DNA of 14,216 bases from Paracoccaceae bacterium (GCA_023254015.1 JALQYS010000364.1:1-14216); one strand, 5' to 3'. Positions 1-6,627 are shown, counted from the first letter of the stretch. A program made the numbers and translations. The notes: generated by a model from the letters alone, not told the origin.

Positions 1-2
1 AA

Positions 3-713
3 ATGAATATGAAACGAATGCAACAGCCATCTCCCCTGACGCTGCTGGTCTTGCTGGCCGTGTTGATATCCACGGCAACCGGATGTCGGAAGATGTTCGG
101 CCTGGAACTGCAGCAAAATACAGAACATGTCACCAGCGTTCTGGATCCTCGCATCAATAAATCTGCATGGCAGTTCCTGCAGGAACGGAGTTATATGCGC
201 CAGCCGGATACGATCTTCAAGCGCATGTACGAGGGTCTCATCTATGCCGGCATCGATACGGCGGAATACACCCGCTCCGGACGTACATTCATTTTCCTGA
301 ACAACGATGCCATCTATCGCTTTGCGAGCGGCCGTGTGCAGCCCGACTGCTTCTTTGGTCGTTATCTGGTGGCTGGAAAAGTGGGCACCAAGTGGTCGGA
401 TTATCCGAAGGATTTTGTGAAGAACTACTTCCTCTACCTGATCGCGCAGGGAGAATACTCCTTCGATGATCTCACCCCCGACAACAAGGAACTGGGTACC
501 CTGATGCCCAAGAATTTCGAACCCCTGAATCCGGAGAGCATCATCGCGCTGCGCGTCGTCAATGACCGTTTCTCAAAGATGCGGGTAAATGATTATCCCG
601 GAACCGTAACCTACACCACCCAGCGCTTTTCTGAGATCCTGACCGGCGGGATCATCAGCACCAATGGTCCGATCCATGTAGCCAACCGCGTCGTGGAGTA
701 TCGGATCAAATAA
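3..713 (+). CDS. Fasciclin-domain surface lipoprotein (Bacteroidota type)
   Basis: A 236-residue exported lipoprotein. Residues 7-27 are a hydrophobic signal segment ending in ATG-C, a relaxed lipobox, so Cys28 is the likely lipidated residue. The rest reads as one fasciclin (FAS1) domain of the type found beside SusC/SusD genes in Chitinophagaceae: a TFIFLNNDAI segment (95-104), LTPDN (157-161), and the closing NGPIHVANRVVEY (221-233), the conserved H2 region. Such proteins sit on the outer surface and are thought to act in adhesion or glycan binding; no catalytic residues are visible. Only two bases precede the first ATG, so the ribosome site cannot be seen, and ATG at 9 is an alternative start. 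Base composition is clearly lower in GC than everything after 930. Family call is good, biological role unknown. Confidence 0.8.
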   Translation: MNMKRMQQPSPLTLLVLLAVLISTATGCRKMFGLELQQNTEHVTSVLDPRINKSAWQFLQERSYMRQPDTIFKRMYEGLIYAGIDTAEYTRSGRTFIFLNNDAIYRFASGRVQPDCFFGRYLVAGKVGTKWSDYPKDFVKNYFLYLIAQGEYSFDDLTPDNKELGTLMPKNFEPLNPESIIALRVVNDRFSKMRVNDYPGTVTYTTQRFSEILTGGIISTNGPIHVANRVVEYRIK

Positions 714-728
714 GAAAGACCCTACTGT

Positions 729-788
729 ATAAATATAAATGTCCCGTTCATGATCGATCTCAGACATGAACGGGACATTTATATTTAT
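729..788. terminator. Bidirectional intrinsic terminator, 24-bp perfect stem
   Basis: Positions 729-752 and 765-788 are exact reverse complements with a 12-base loop. The stem has a GC core (GTCCCGTTCATG at 741-752) and AT-rich outer ends, so each strand ends in a U-rich stretch. It lies between the lipoprotein stop (711-713) and the stop of the convergent minus-strand gene (806-808), the usual position for a shared terminator. The arms are unusually long and perfect. Confidence 0.85.
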
Positions 789-805
789 TTTACCGGCCGG
801 CTTTC

Positions 806-928
806 TCAGCGCAGCAACAGCACTTTATCCAATCCCCTGGCCTTCATCGCTGCCTGGAACACTTCCTGCATCTGCCGTACCTGGCTGTTCTTTACGATCA
901 TGGTATCGAACATCGGGACGAACAGGAT
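806..928 (-). CDS. 3' fragment of a Bacteroidota gene, product unknown
   Basis: Reading leftward from the GGATCC site gives an open frame of 40 residues ending ...GLDKVLLLR with TGA at 808-806. Visible features are a hydrophobic start (ILFVPMFDTM) and a helix-like segment with VRQMQEVFQAAMKARG. The frame carries no start of its own, ends convergently with the lipoprotein across a shared terminator, and has the base composition of the left segment. It is best explained as the C-terminal end of a gene whose 5' part was lost at the junction. I do not recognise the family and assign no function. Confidence 0.55.
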   Translation of the reverse strand: MLFVPMFDTMIVKNSQVRQMQEVFQAAMKARGLDKVLLLR

Positions 929-930
929 CC
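925..930. other. Probable chimeric junction at a BamHI/Sau3AI site
   Basis: GGATCC (GATC at 926-929). Left of it the sequence is Bacteroidota-like; right of it, a GC-rich alphaproteobacterial terminator begins immediately and dapB follows. The minus-strand frame on the left is cut here. A taxon switch exactly at GATC is what ligation of two partial-digest fragments would leave. Confidence 0.7.
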
Positions 931-954
931 CGGCCCGCAACGCCGGGCTTTTCG
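929..954 (+). terminator. Intrinsic terminator remnant upstream of dapB
   Basis: CCCGGC (929-934), a seven-base loop, GCCGGG (942-947), then CTTTTC. This is a compact rho-independent terminator of the form common in Rhodobacterales. It would end a plus-strand gene that is no longer present, supporting loss of upstream DNA at the junction. Confidence 0.55.
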
Positions 955-1000
955 CATGGGCCGAAGGGCGCTAAAGGGGCTGCAGAACAAGGGGGACGCC

Positions 1001-1810
1001 ATGGAAAACCTGCCGGGAATCGTCATCACCGGGGCCTCGGGCCGGATGGGGCAGATGCTGGTGAAAACCGTTCTGGCCAGCGGCAAGGCCCGTCTGGTGG
1101 GCTGTGTCGAACGGGCCGGCAACCCCTGGCTCGGCCGCGACATCGGCGAGGCGATGGGCGGGGCCACCCTTGGCGTGACGGTCACCGATGACCCGCTGGA
1201 GGCCTTTGCCAAGGCACAAGCAGTGATTGATTTCACCGCGCCCGCCGCGACGGTAGAGTTTGCAGCGCTGGCCGCGCAGGCCCGCGCGGTGCATGTGGTG
1301 GGCACGACGGGGCTGGAGCCCGAGCATTTCGCCCGGCTGGAGGCCGCCGCCCGACATGCCGTAGTCATTCAGGCCGGCAACATGAGCCTTGGCGTCAACC
1401 TCTTGACACAGCTGACGAAAAAGGTCGCCGCCGCGCTGGATGCCGATTGGGACATCGAAGTGATCGAGGCCCATCACCGGATGAAGGTGGATGCGCCGTC
1501 GGGCACGGCGCTGATGCTGGGGCAGGCCGCCGCCGAAGGGCGCGGTGTCGCGTTCGAGACGGCAAAAGTCTCGGGCCGTGACGGGATCACCGGGGCGCGG
1601 ACGCGGGGGACGATCGGCTTTTCGGCAATCCGGGGGGGCGACATCGTGGGCGAGCATGACGTGCTGTTCGCAGGCGAGGGCGAGCGGATCATCCTGCGCC
1701 ATGTGGCGACCGATCGCAGCATCTTTGCCCGGGGCGCGCTGAAGGCCGCGCTTTGGGGTCAGGGGCAGAAACCGGGCCGCTATGACATGATGGATGTTTT
1801 GGGCCTTTAG
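1001..1810 (+). CDS. dapB: 4-hydroxy-tetrahydrodipicolinate reductase
   Basis: DapB reduces 4-hydroxy-tetrahydrodipicolinate with NAD(P)H in the cytoplasm, a step toward meso-diaminopimelate and lysine. The 269-residue protein has the family length. The N-terminal Rossmann fold starts with GASGRMG (11-17); the DapB signature EAHHRMKVDAPSGTA is at 156-170, with the catalytic histidine pair (158/159) and Lys162; the PSGTA loop binds substrate. The start at 1001 is chosen because GGGGGA ends a few bases upstream; an in-frame ATG at 956 would add 15 residues of non-conserved sequence inside the terminator region. It is followed after 62 bp by a same-strand gene that appears to have its own promoter. 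No promoter for dapB itself could be recognised in the 70 bases between the junction and the start, and its native upstream region is probably missing. Confidence 0.97.
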   Translation: MENLPGIVITGASGRMGQMLVKTVLASGKARLVGCVERAGNPWLGRDIGEAMGGATLGVTVTDDPLEAFAKAQAVIDFTAPAATVEFAALAAQARAVHVVGTTGLEPEHFARLEAAARHAVVIQAGNMSLGVNLLTQLTKKVAAALDADWDIEVIEAHHRMKVDAPSGTALMLGQAAAEGRGVAFETAKVSGRDGITGARTRGTIGFSAIRGGDIVGEHDVLFAGEGERIILRHVATDRSIFARGALKAALWGQGQKPGRYDMMDVLGL

Positions 1811-1812
1811 GC

Positions 1813-1839
1813 TGATCCGGCAGCGGGTTTGCAGCGTAT
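1813..1839 (+). promoter_or_regulatory. Candidate ECF sigma-E (RpoE-ChrR type) promoter
   Basis: TGATCC at 1813-1818, exactly 16 bases, then CGTAT at 1835-1839. This has the same -35, the same spacing and a one-base-different -10 compared with the two promoters at the rpoE divergent spacer (TGATCC-N16-CGTAA). It would start transcription near 1846, giving a leader of roughly 26 bases to the ATG at 1873. It starts three bases after the dapB stop. Pattern seen directly; use by sigma-E is inferred. Confidence 0.55.
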
Positions 1840-1872
1840 CAAGCGTAGTTTTGCCTTCTGTCCGGAGGTCCG

Positions 1873-2223
1873 ATGCGTTTGCTTGCCCTTTTGGCCCTTG
1901 TGGCCACCCCCGCCTTTGCGGATGGGTTTCAGCCCGTCCATGACAAGGACCATTTCCTTGACCTGATCGAAGGCCGCGACCTGCGGATCGGCCTTTACAA
2001 CCTGACCCTGCAGCTGACACCCGATGGCACGATCCGCGGCAAGGCGCTGGGCTGGCAGATCACCGGCAAGTGGATTTGGCAGAATGGCTATTTCTGCCGC
2101 GAGATGGATTGGGAAGGCATGGCGATTCCATGGAATTGCCAGCTGGTCGAGGTGCGCGACGATACGTTGCGCTTTACCGTCGACAAGGGGGCTGGCGACA
2201 GCGCCTCGTTCCGGCTGCGGTAG
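1873..2223 (+). CDS. Small secreted protein of unknown function
   Basis: A 116-residue protein with a clear Sec signal peptide (residues 1-16, cleavage after AFA, mature start near Asp17). The mature part is about 100 residues, rich in Trp and aromatics, with repeated strand-like segments (LRIGLYNLTLQLTPDGTIRG, ITGKWIWQNGYFCRE, CQLVEVRDDTLRFTVD), suggesting a small beta barrel or sandwich in the periplasm. Two cysteines (in YFCRE and WNCQ) could form a disulfide. The start is firm: GGAGGT lies five bases upstream of the ATG. Similar small proteins occur next to dapB in Rhodobacterales and are sometimes labelled dihydrodipicolinate reductase by neighbourhood, but no such fold or motif is present. 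A candidate sigma-E promoter precedes it, hinting at a role in oxidative or envelope stress (inference). Confidence 0.8.
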   Translation: MRLLALLALVATPAFADGFQPVHDKDHFLDLIEGRDLRIGLYNLTLQLTPDGTIRGKALGWQITGKWIWQNGYFCREMDWEGMAIPWNCQLVEVRDDTLRFTVDKGAGDSASFRLR

Positions 2224-2253
2224 CGGTCAGAAATCGACCGCCAGCCCCTTTTT
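2185..2253 (+). terminator. Possible terminator at the convergent gene ends
   Basis: AAGGGGGCTGGCG (2185-2197) can pair with CGCCAGCCCCTT (2239-2250) with one bulged G, and the right arm runs straight into TTTTT (2249-2253). The loop of about 41 bases is long. A smaller competing hairpin, GCGGTC-N7-GACCGC (2223-2241), lies between the two convergent stops. Position and T-run fit a terminator for the small secreted protein, but the long loop makes it uncertain. Confidence 0.3.
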
Positions 2254-2400
2254 CTCCCAATCGCCATAGCGCACGGGTTCCGGCCCGTCGCGGCCGCCCA
2301 GTTCCGGCGGCAAATCGGCGGGCTTGGCGGCCTTGCGGCGGGCCTCGGCCTCGGCCAAGGCGCGTTGGGCGGCGGGGGGAAGATCGGATGGTTCGGACAT
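2227..2400 (-). CDS. DUF1674 / SdhAF4-like succinate dehydrogenase assembly factor
   Basis: A 57-residue protein. The N-terminal half is Ala/Glu/Arg-rich and probably unstructured; the C-terminal half carries the family signature GGRDGPEPVRYGDWEKKG (35-52) and ends at VDF. DUF1674 proteins are the bacterial relatives of mitochondrial SDHAF4, which binds flavinylated SdhA and promotes assembly of succinate dehydrogenase (established for the eukaryotic protein; inferred here). Start ATG at 2400 is preceded on the minus strand by AAAGGGA six bases away. It ends three bases from the stop of the convergent secreted protein and is divergent from rsmB across 65 bp. Most of the coding strand is otherwise ordinary for the organism. 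The short length makes it easy to miss. Confidence 0.88.
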   Translation of the reverse strand: MSEPSDLPPAAQRALAEAEARRKAAKPADLPPELGGRDGPEPVRYGDWEKKGLAVDF

Positions 2401-2465
2401 GGTCTATCCCTTTGGACGGTTCCGGTGATATAGGGCGCCCCATGGGGCCGAGGCAAGGATCAGGG

Positions 2466-3713
2466 ATGACGCAGGGCAAAAACGGGACGGCGCGGGCGGG
2501 GGCGGTGGCGCTGTTGAATGCCGTTCTGGGCGAGGGCCGGCTGATGGCGCAGGCGCTGGATGTGCCGGGCTTTGCCGGGCTTGGCCCTGCCGAAAAGGCC
2601 CGGGCGCAAAGGCTGGCGCTGGCCGTCCTGCGGGCGGTGGAACCTGCGGACAGGGTTCTCAAACCCCTGCTGCGAAAGGCGCCGCCTTTGGCAGTTCTGA
2701 ACATCTTGCGGCTTGCGGTGGTGGAGCTATCGGGTGGAGCGGCCGCCCATGGCGTGGTGAACGAGGCGGTCGGGCTGACCCGGGCCGGGCGCAAGACGGG
2801 GCATCTGGCCGGGCTGGTCAACGCCGTCTTGCGGCAGGTGCCCGAAGGGGCGCCCCTGGCCCCGGTGCAGAAGATGCCGCGCTGGTTGCGGCAACCCTTG
2901 GTCCATGCCTATGGCCGCGAGGCGGTGGCGGCGATGGAGGGGGTTCAAGCTGATGCGCCGCCCCTGGACCTGACGGTTCGGCCGGGTGCCGAAGCGCCCG
3001 ACGGAGAGATGTTGCCAACCGGCAGCCTCCGTCTGGCGGATCGGGGGCAGGTCTCGGCGCTGGCGGGGTTCGAGGCCGGGGGATGGTGGGTGCAGGATGC
3101 TGCCGCCGCGCTGGCCGTGCCGATGCTGGGCGATGCGAAGGGGCTGCGCGTGCTGGATCTTTGCGCCGCACCGGGGGGAAAGACGCTGCAACTGGCGGCG
3201 GCGGGCGCGCAGGTCACGGCGCTGGACATCTCGGGTGCGCGGATGGCGCGGGTTCAAGAAAACCTTGCAAGAACAGGGCTTTCCGCCGAATGCGTGGTGG
3301 CAGATGCGCTGAATTGGGCGCCGGAGGGTGCCTTTGATGCGATCCTGCTGGATGCGCCCTGTTCGGCCACGGGCACGATCCGCCGCCACCCCGACTTGCC
3401 TTTCTTGAAGGATGGTTCGGAAATCGCCGGGCTGATTGCCTTGCAGGCCCAACTGCTGGACCGCGCCCTGGGCTGGCTGAGGCCGGGGGGGCGGATCGTC
3501 TATTGCACCTGCTCGCTCTTGCCAGAAGAGGGTGAGGCGCAGGTGCAGGCGGCGCAGGTCCGGCATCCGGGCCTGCGGCTGGTCCGCCCCACTGCGTCGG
3601 GCATTGATCCGGCGTGGATCACAGCGGCGGGGGCCTTGCGGTTGCGGCCCGATTACTGGGCGGACAAGGGCGGAATGGACGGGTTCTTCATGGCAGCGCT
3701 GGAACGCGGCTGA
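2466..3713 (+). CDS. rsmB: 16S rRNA m5C methyltransferase, RsmB/NOP2 family
   Basis: A 415-residue cytoplasmic RNA methyltransferase that transfers a methyl group from SAM to C5 of a 16S rRNA cytidine (C967 in E. coli). Residues 1-125 form the NusB-like RNA-binding domain typical of RsmB. The catalytic domain shows SAM motif I LDLCAAPGGKT (230-240), motif IV DAPCSATGTIRRHPD (296-310, Cys299 releases product) and motif VI YCTCS (346-350, Cys349 is the nucleophile). The C-terminus ends DGFFMAALERG, as in the family. Start ATG 2466 has AAGGA at 2455-2459 with six-base spacing. An in-frame ATG at 2442 lies in a 12-bp palindrome with no ribosome site, and the open frame further upstream overlaps the secreted-protein gene and is not real. 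Slightly shorter than E. coli RsmB (429). Divergent from the DUF1674 gene. Confidence 0.95.
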   Translation: MTQGKNGTARAGAVALLNAVLGEGRLMAQALDVPGFAGLGPAEKARAQRLALAVLRAVEPADRVLKPLLRKAPPLAVLNILRLAVVELSGGAAAHGVVNEAVGLTRAGRKTGHLAGLVNAVLRQVPEGAPLAPVQKMPRWLRQPLVHAYGREAVAAMEGVQADAPPLDLTVRPGAEAPDGEMLPTGSLRLADRGQVSALAGFEAGGWWVQDAAAALAVPMLGDAKGLRVLDLCAAPGGKTLQLAAAGAQVTALDISGARMARVQENLARTGLSAECVVADALNWAPEGAFDAILLDAPCSATGTIRRHPDLPFLKDGSEIAGLIALQAQLLDRALGWLRPGGRIVYCTCSLLPEEGEAQVQAAQVRHPGLRLVRPTASGIDPAWITAAGALRLRPDYWADKGGMDGFFMAALERG

Positions 3714-3757
3714 CCGCAGGTCACCGAAGGGACGGCAATCTTGCCCTCTGCCGCGGC

Positions 3758-4492
3758 TTACTCCCCGGCTTGGGGGAAGAGGCGATACCAGATCCAGTCC
3801 GGCAGCGCCTGCCCATAGCGGAACAGCCAGGAAAACGGCGCGGGGAAGCTGGATTTGAACCGGCGGGACCGCATCAGGCGCAGCATATGGCCAGCGGCCT
3901 TTTGTGGCGTCATTAGGAAGGGCATCGAAAAGCGGTTCTGCGCGGTCAGGCGCGTGGCGATAAAGCCCGGGTTGGCAAGCTGCACACGCACCCCGCTGCC
4001 GCGCAAATCGGCATGCAGGCTTTCGGCCAGCACCATCACCCCGGCCTTTGAGGCGGCATAGCCCACCGCACCGGGCAGACCGCGATAGCCTGCCAGCGAG
4101 CCGGTCAGCACCAGAAGCCCCCTGCCCCGCGTGACCATGCCGGGCAGGACGGCGGCCACCACGCGGGCGGTGCCGGTCAGGTTCACGTCACACATCGCGG
4201 CAAGGCGGGACGGGTCGATGGCTTGGGCGGCCATCGGCCAATAGACGGCGGCAAGGATCACCACGCCATCCACCGGGCCAAGCTGGGCCGCGGCGGCATC
4301 AACCGAGGGCTGATTGGCCATGTCCATGGGCAGGGCTGTGGCCTTCAACTCGGCGCAGACGGTGGCGAGGCGGCCGGCATCGCGGGCGGAAATCACAAGC
4401 TCCGCACCCTCGGCCTTCATGGCCTGCGCCAGCGCCAGCCCCAGCCCCTCGGTCGCGCCGACAAGCCACCAACGCTGGCCAGCAAAGCTCAT
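3758..4492 (-). CDS. Short-chain dehydrogenase/reductase, last gene of a sigma-E operon
   Basis: A 244-residue classical-length SDR. The nucleotide-binding loop reads VGATEGLG (11-18), where most classical SDRs have TGxxxGxG, so the first threonine is replaced. Asn104 (DVNLTG), Ser132 (TGSLAG) and Tyr145/Lys149 (YAASK) supply the catalytic tetrad, so it should be an active NAD(P)-dependent oxidoreductase. Substrate cannot be read from sequence; the basic, aromatic C-terminus (RRFKSSFPAPFSWLFRYG) could contact membrane lipid. Its ATG overlaps the TGA of the DUF1365 gene (ATGA, 4489-4492), indicating translational coupling, which is why this start is preferred to longer in-frame starts. Same operon as the FAD oxidoreductase and DUF1365 protein, so likely the same lipid-related pathway and sigma-E control (inference). 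Confidence 0.9.
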   Translation of the reverse strand: MSFAGQRWWLVGATEGLGLALAQAMKAEGAELVISARDAGRLATVCAELKATALPMDMANQPSVDAAAAQLGPVDGVVILAAVYWPMAAQAIDPSRLAAMCDVNLTGTARVVAAVLPGMVTRGRGLLVLTGSLAGYRGLPGAVGYAASKAGVMVLAESLHADLRGSGVRVQLANPGFIATRLTAQNRFSMPFLMTPQKAAGHMLRLMRSRRFKSSFPAPFSWLFRYGQALPDWIWYRLFPQAGE

Positions 4493-5241
4493 CGGCTGAC
4501 CTCTTCGACCGGCGGTTCGGGACGGGGGCGATAGGCGACGCCCTTCCACCACAATTTCAGCGCCTGCCAATGGATCAGCGCCAGCACCCGGCGCGACCCA
4601 AAGGGGCGGCGCAGGCAGGCCCAAAGGATGGCGCGGTTGGTCAGCGGTTTGCGCGGGCCGGTCAGCGTTGCGATGACGCCGTTTTCGCCTGCGGAAAAGT
4701 CGATCCAGATGCCAATGCGGTCGGTCCGGATGTCGAACCGAAAGCGATAGCCGCCCTCGACCGGCTGGAACGGCGAGACGTGGAAGATCTTTTGCGCGGT
4801 CAGGTGATCTTCGGCGGTGATGGGCGCGCGGTCGTCGCGGTGAACAAGGTAGGAATGGCGGTCGCCAAAGGTATTCGTCACCTCGGCAATCACCACGCGC
4901 AGCGCGCCCTTGTCATCATGGCACAGCCAGAAGGACACAGGGTTGAACACATGCCCCAGAAGGCGCGGCTGGGCCAGAAGGTCGATCCGCGCGGGGGAAG
5001 GCAGGCCGTGGCTGGCCAAAACCTGTCGCACCCAGGCGGTGCCTGTGCCCTGACCGGGCGCGCCGCCGTGGTCTGCATCGCGAATTGCCGCCAGATTGGC
5101 CCGATTGCGGGAAAACAATGCCGGGCCCTTGGCGGCATCGGGCGTCAGAAGCACATAATCGACCGAATAGCGGAACCGGTTCTGCACCGTTCCCCTGCGG
5201 CCATGAAAGGTCTGGCCGGCGATATGGTCGACCCCGCTCAT
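4489..5241 (-). CDS. DUF1365 family protein
   Basis: A 250-residue protein with the DUF1365 hallmarks GHVFNPVSFW (96-105), EVTNTFGDRH (120-129) and KIFHVSPF (151-158). The biochemical activity of the family is not established to my knowledge. It is repeatedly found with FAD amine-oxidase-like proteins and cyclopropane-fatty-acid-synthase-like methyltransferases, which points to modification of membrane fatty acids; no such methyltransferase gene is in this window. Its start codon overlaps the stop of the FAD oxidoreductase and its stop overlaps the SDR start, both as ATGA, so the three are coupled. No signal peptide is evident. Expression is expected from the sigma-E promoter in front of the first gene of the operon. 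Confidence 0.9.
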   Translation of the reverse strand: MSGVDHIAGQTFHGRRGTVQNRFRYSVDYVLLTPDAAKGPALFSRNRANLAAIRDADHGGAPGQGTGTAWVRQVLASHGLPSPARIDLLAQPRLLGHVFNPVSFWLCHDDKGALRVVIAEVTNTFGDRHSYLVHRDDRAPITAEDHLTAQKIFHVSPFQPVEGGYRFRFDIRTDRIGIWIDFSAGENGVIATLTGPRKPLTNRAILWACLRRPFGSRRVLALIHWQALKLWWKGVAYRPRPEPPVEEVSR

Positions 5242-6533
5242 GCCGCCACTTTCAGCGCCACGCGGGCGGCCATGGCCTGCGCCACATCCACCGCACTGGC
5301 AAAGCCGTCCTCGTGGAAGCCGTTTTTCATCCAGGCCCCGCAGAACCAGGTGTTGCGCGCGCCGTTCATGCCGCGGATCGTCTCTTGCGCGGCAAGGGCG
5401 GCATGGTCGAATACCGGATGGCGGAAGGTGGTCTGGTCATGGATCAGCTCCTGCCGGATGGGCTGCGTGGGGTTCAACGTCACAAACAGCGGGTCATCCT
5501 GCGGGATCGGCTGCAGGCTGTTCATCCAGTAGGTCAGTGCGATGCGGTCCGGCTTCGGCCCGTTCGGCTCGACATAAACCCACGAGGCCCAGGCGCGGCG
5601 GCTGCGGGGCATGACGCTGTGGTCAGCGTGCAGGATGGCGTCATTCGGCTGATAGCGCACGGCCGAAAGCGCCGCGCGCTCCTGTGGTGTAGCATCGCTG
5701 AGCATCGCCAGCGTGTCATCGGAATGGGAGGCGAGGATCACATCGTCGTAAAGCTCCCACTCGCCCCCTTGGGCGCGCAGCATGACGCCATTTGCCTCGC
5801 GCCGGATGGCAGCAACCGGGGTGTTGGTGCGGATTTCGGCGCCCTGACGCAGGATCTGCGCCTCCAGCCGGCGGACATATTCGACCGAGCCGCCCTTGAC
5901 CGTATACCACTGATGCTGGCCAGAGTTCTGCAACAGCGCGTGGTTCTTGAAGAAACGGATCATCGCCTCGGCAGGAAAGTCGAGGATGCCGTCAACGGGC
6001 GTGGACCAGATCGCACCGGAAATCGGGGTGATGTAATGGTCCCGGAAGGCGTCAGAGGTGCCGAGTTTCTCCAGCAGCCCGCCAATGGTCAGTTGCGTGC
6101 CCATCGCAGCCGCCTCGGCATGGGCGTTGAAATGAAGGATGTCGCGGATCATCCGCAAAAAGCGCGGCGACAGCGCGTTGCGCCTTTGGGCAAACAGGGC
6201 GTTCAGGTTGCGCAGGGCATATTCCAGCCGCCCCCCGCCGAACGAGGCGCCAAAGCCCATGTCGCTGGGGACGACCGGCACATCCAGCTTTTCGAACATC
6301 GCCAGAAGGTGCGGGTAGTTCACCTTGTTGAACACGATAAATCCGGTGTCGACGGGCTGATCGCCGCGCTTGCCCGCGATGATGGTGCGGGCATGGCCGC
6401 CCAATCGGGGGGCCGCTTCGAACAGGGTGACGGCATGGGTGCCCGCCAGCAGATAGGCCGCAGCCATCCCCGAGATCCCTGCGCCGACAATGGCAATGCG
6501 GCGCGGCGGCTGTCCGAAGGTCTCAAACGGCAT
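5238..6533 (-). CDS. FAD-dependent amine-oxidase-like oxidoreductase (COG2907 type)
   Basis: A 431-residue flavoprotein, first gene of a three-gene operon. The N-terminus has the dinucleotide-binding motif IVGAGISGM (15-23), an acidic residue ending strand 2 (Glu39) and the flavin motif RLGGHART (43-50). The C-terminus has the second FAD-contact motif FCGAW...GFHEDGF (397-411). This is the general layout of the monoamine oxidase/phytoene desaturase superfamily, and the HEDGF form is typical of the COG2907 group found next to DUF1365. In Rhodobacter, relatives belong to the RpoE-ChrR regulon and are connected with unusual (methylated or furan-type) fatty acids; that link is recalled from the literature and the reaction here is inferred. 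The ATG at 6533 has AAGGGA five bases upstream, and a TGATCC-N16-CGTAA promoter lies 32-58 bases upstream. Confidence 0.9.
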   Translation of the reverse strand: MPFETFGQPPRRIAIVGAGISGMAAAYLLAGTHAVTLFEAAPRLGGHARTIIAGKRGDQPVDTGFIVFNKVNYPHLLAMFEKLDVPVVPSDMGFGASFGGGRLEYALRNLNALFAQRRNALSPRFLRMIRDILHFNAHAEAAAMGTQLTIGGLLEKLGTSDAFRDHYITPISGAIWSTPVDGILDFPAEAMIRFFKNHALLQNSGQHQWYTVKGGSVEYVRRLEAQILRQGAEIRTNTPVAAIRREANGVMLRAQGGEWELYDDVILASHSDDTLAMLSDATPQERAALSAVRYQPNDAILHADHSVMPRSRRAWASWVYVEPNGPKPDRIALTYWMNSLQPIPQDDPLFVTLNPTQPIRQELIHDQTTFRHPVFDHAALAAQETIRGMNGARNTWFCGAWMKNGFHEDGFASAVDVAQAMAARVALKVAA

Positions 6534-6564
6534 GACTGTCCCTTTTGCACGGTGTTTCGATGGG

Positions 6565-6591
6565 TTACGCCCGCCATCTGCAATTGGATCA
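6565..6591 (-). promoter_or_regulatory. Sigma-E promoter for the FAD/DUF1365/SDR operon
   Basis: On the minus strand, TGATCC (6591-6586), 16 bases, then CGTAA (6569-6565). This matches the ECF11 RpoE-type promoter pattern and is identical in elements and spacing to the rpoE promoter on the other strand. Transcription would start near 6558, giving a leader of about 25 bases with a good ribosome site. Confidence 0.8.
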
Positions 6592-6600
6592 GAATTCCTG

Positions 6601-6627
6601 TGATCCAGTTCCCTTGGCCCCGCGTAA
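6601..6627 (+). promoter_or_regulatory. Autoregulatory sigma-E promoter for rpoE-chrR
   Basis: TGATCC (6601-6606), 16 bases, CGTAA (6623-6627). The -35 elements of this and the divergent promoter are nine bases apart as an inverted repeat, GGATCA-N9-TGATCC (6586-6606). Predicted start of transcription is about 6634-6637, almost on the first ATG codons of rpoE, which affects the choice of rpoE start. Confidence 0.8.

Noticed and set aside
1..930. Natural horizontal transfer of a Bacteroidota lipoprotein into an alphaproteobacterium
   Set aside because: No mobile element, tRNA or repeat at the boundary, a truncated Bacteroidota frame, and the boundary is a restriction site; artefact is simpler.
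971..2020. Long open frame antisense to dapB
   Set aside because: Gly/Arg/His/Pro-rich shadow translation typical of high-GC DNA; dapB and the secreted protein occupy this stretch with full family motifs and ribosome sites.
2437..2448. Perfect 12-bp palindrome GCCCCATGGGGC upstream of rsmB
   Set aside because: GC-rich short palindromes are frequent by chance in this composition, and no promoter element is aligned with it.
2070..2465. N-terminal extension of rsmB upstream of 2466
   Set aside because: It would overlap the secreted-protein gene and cover the DUF1674 gene, is Arg/Pro-rich, and a good ribosome site precedes 2466.
3605..3631. TGATCC inside rsmB as a further sigma-E promoter
   Set aside because: No CGTAA-like -10 sixteen bases downstream, and it is inside a coding region.
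3714..3757. GGCAA/TTGCC hairpin between rsmB and the SDR
   Set aside because: Two-base loop and short interrupted stem with no T-run; not convincing as a terminator.
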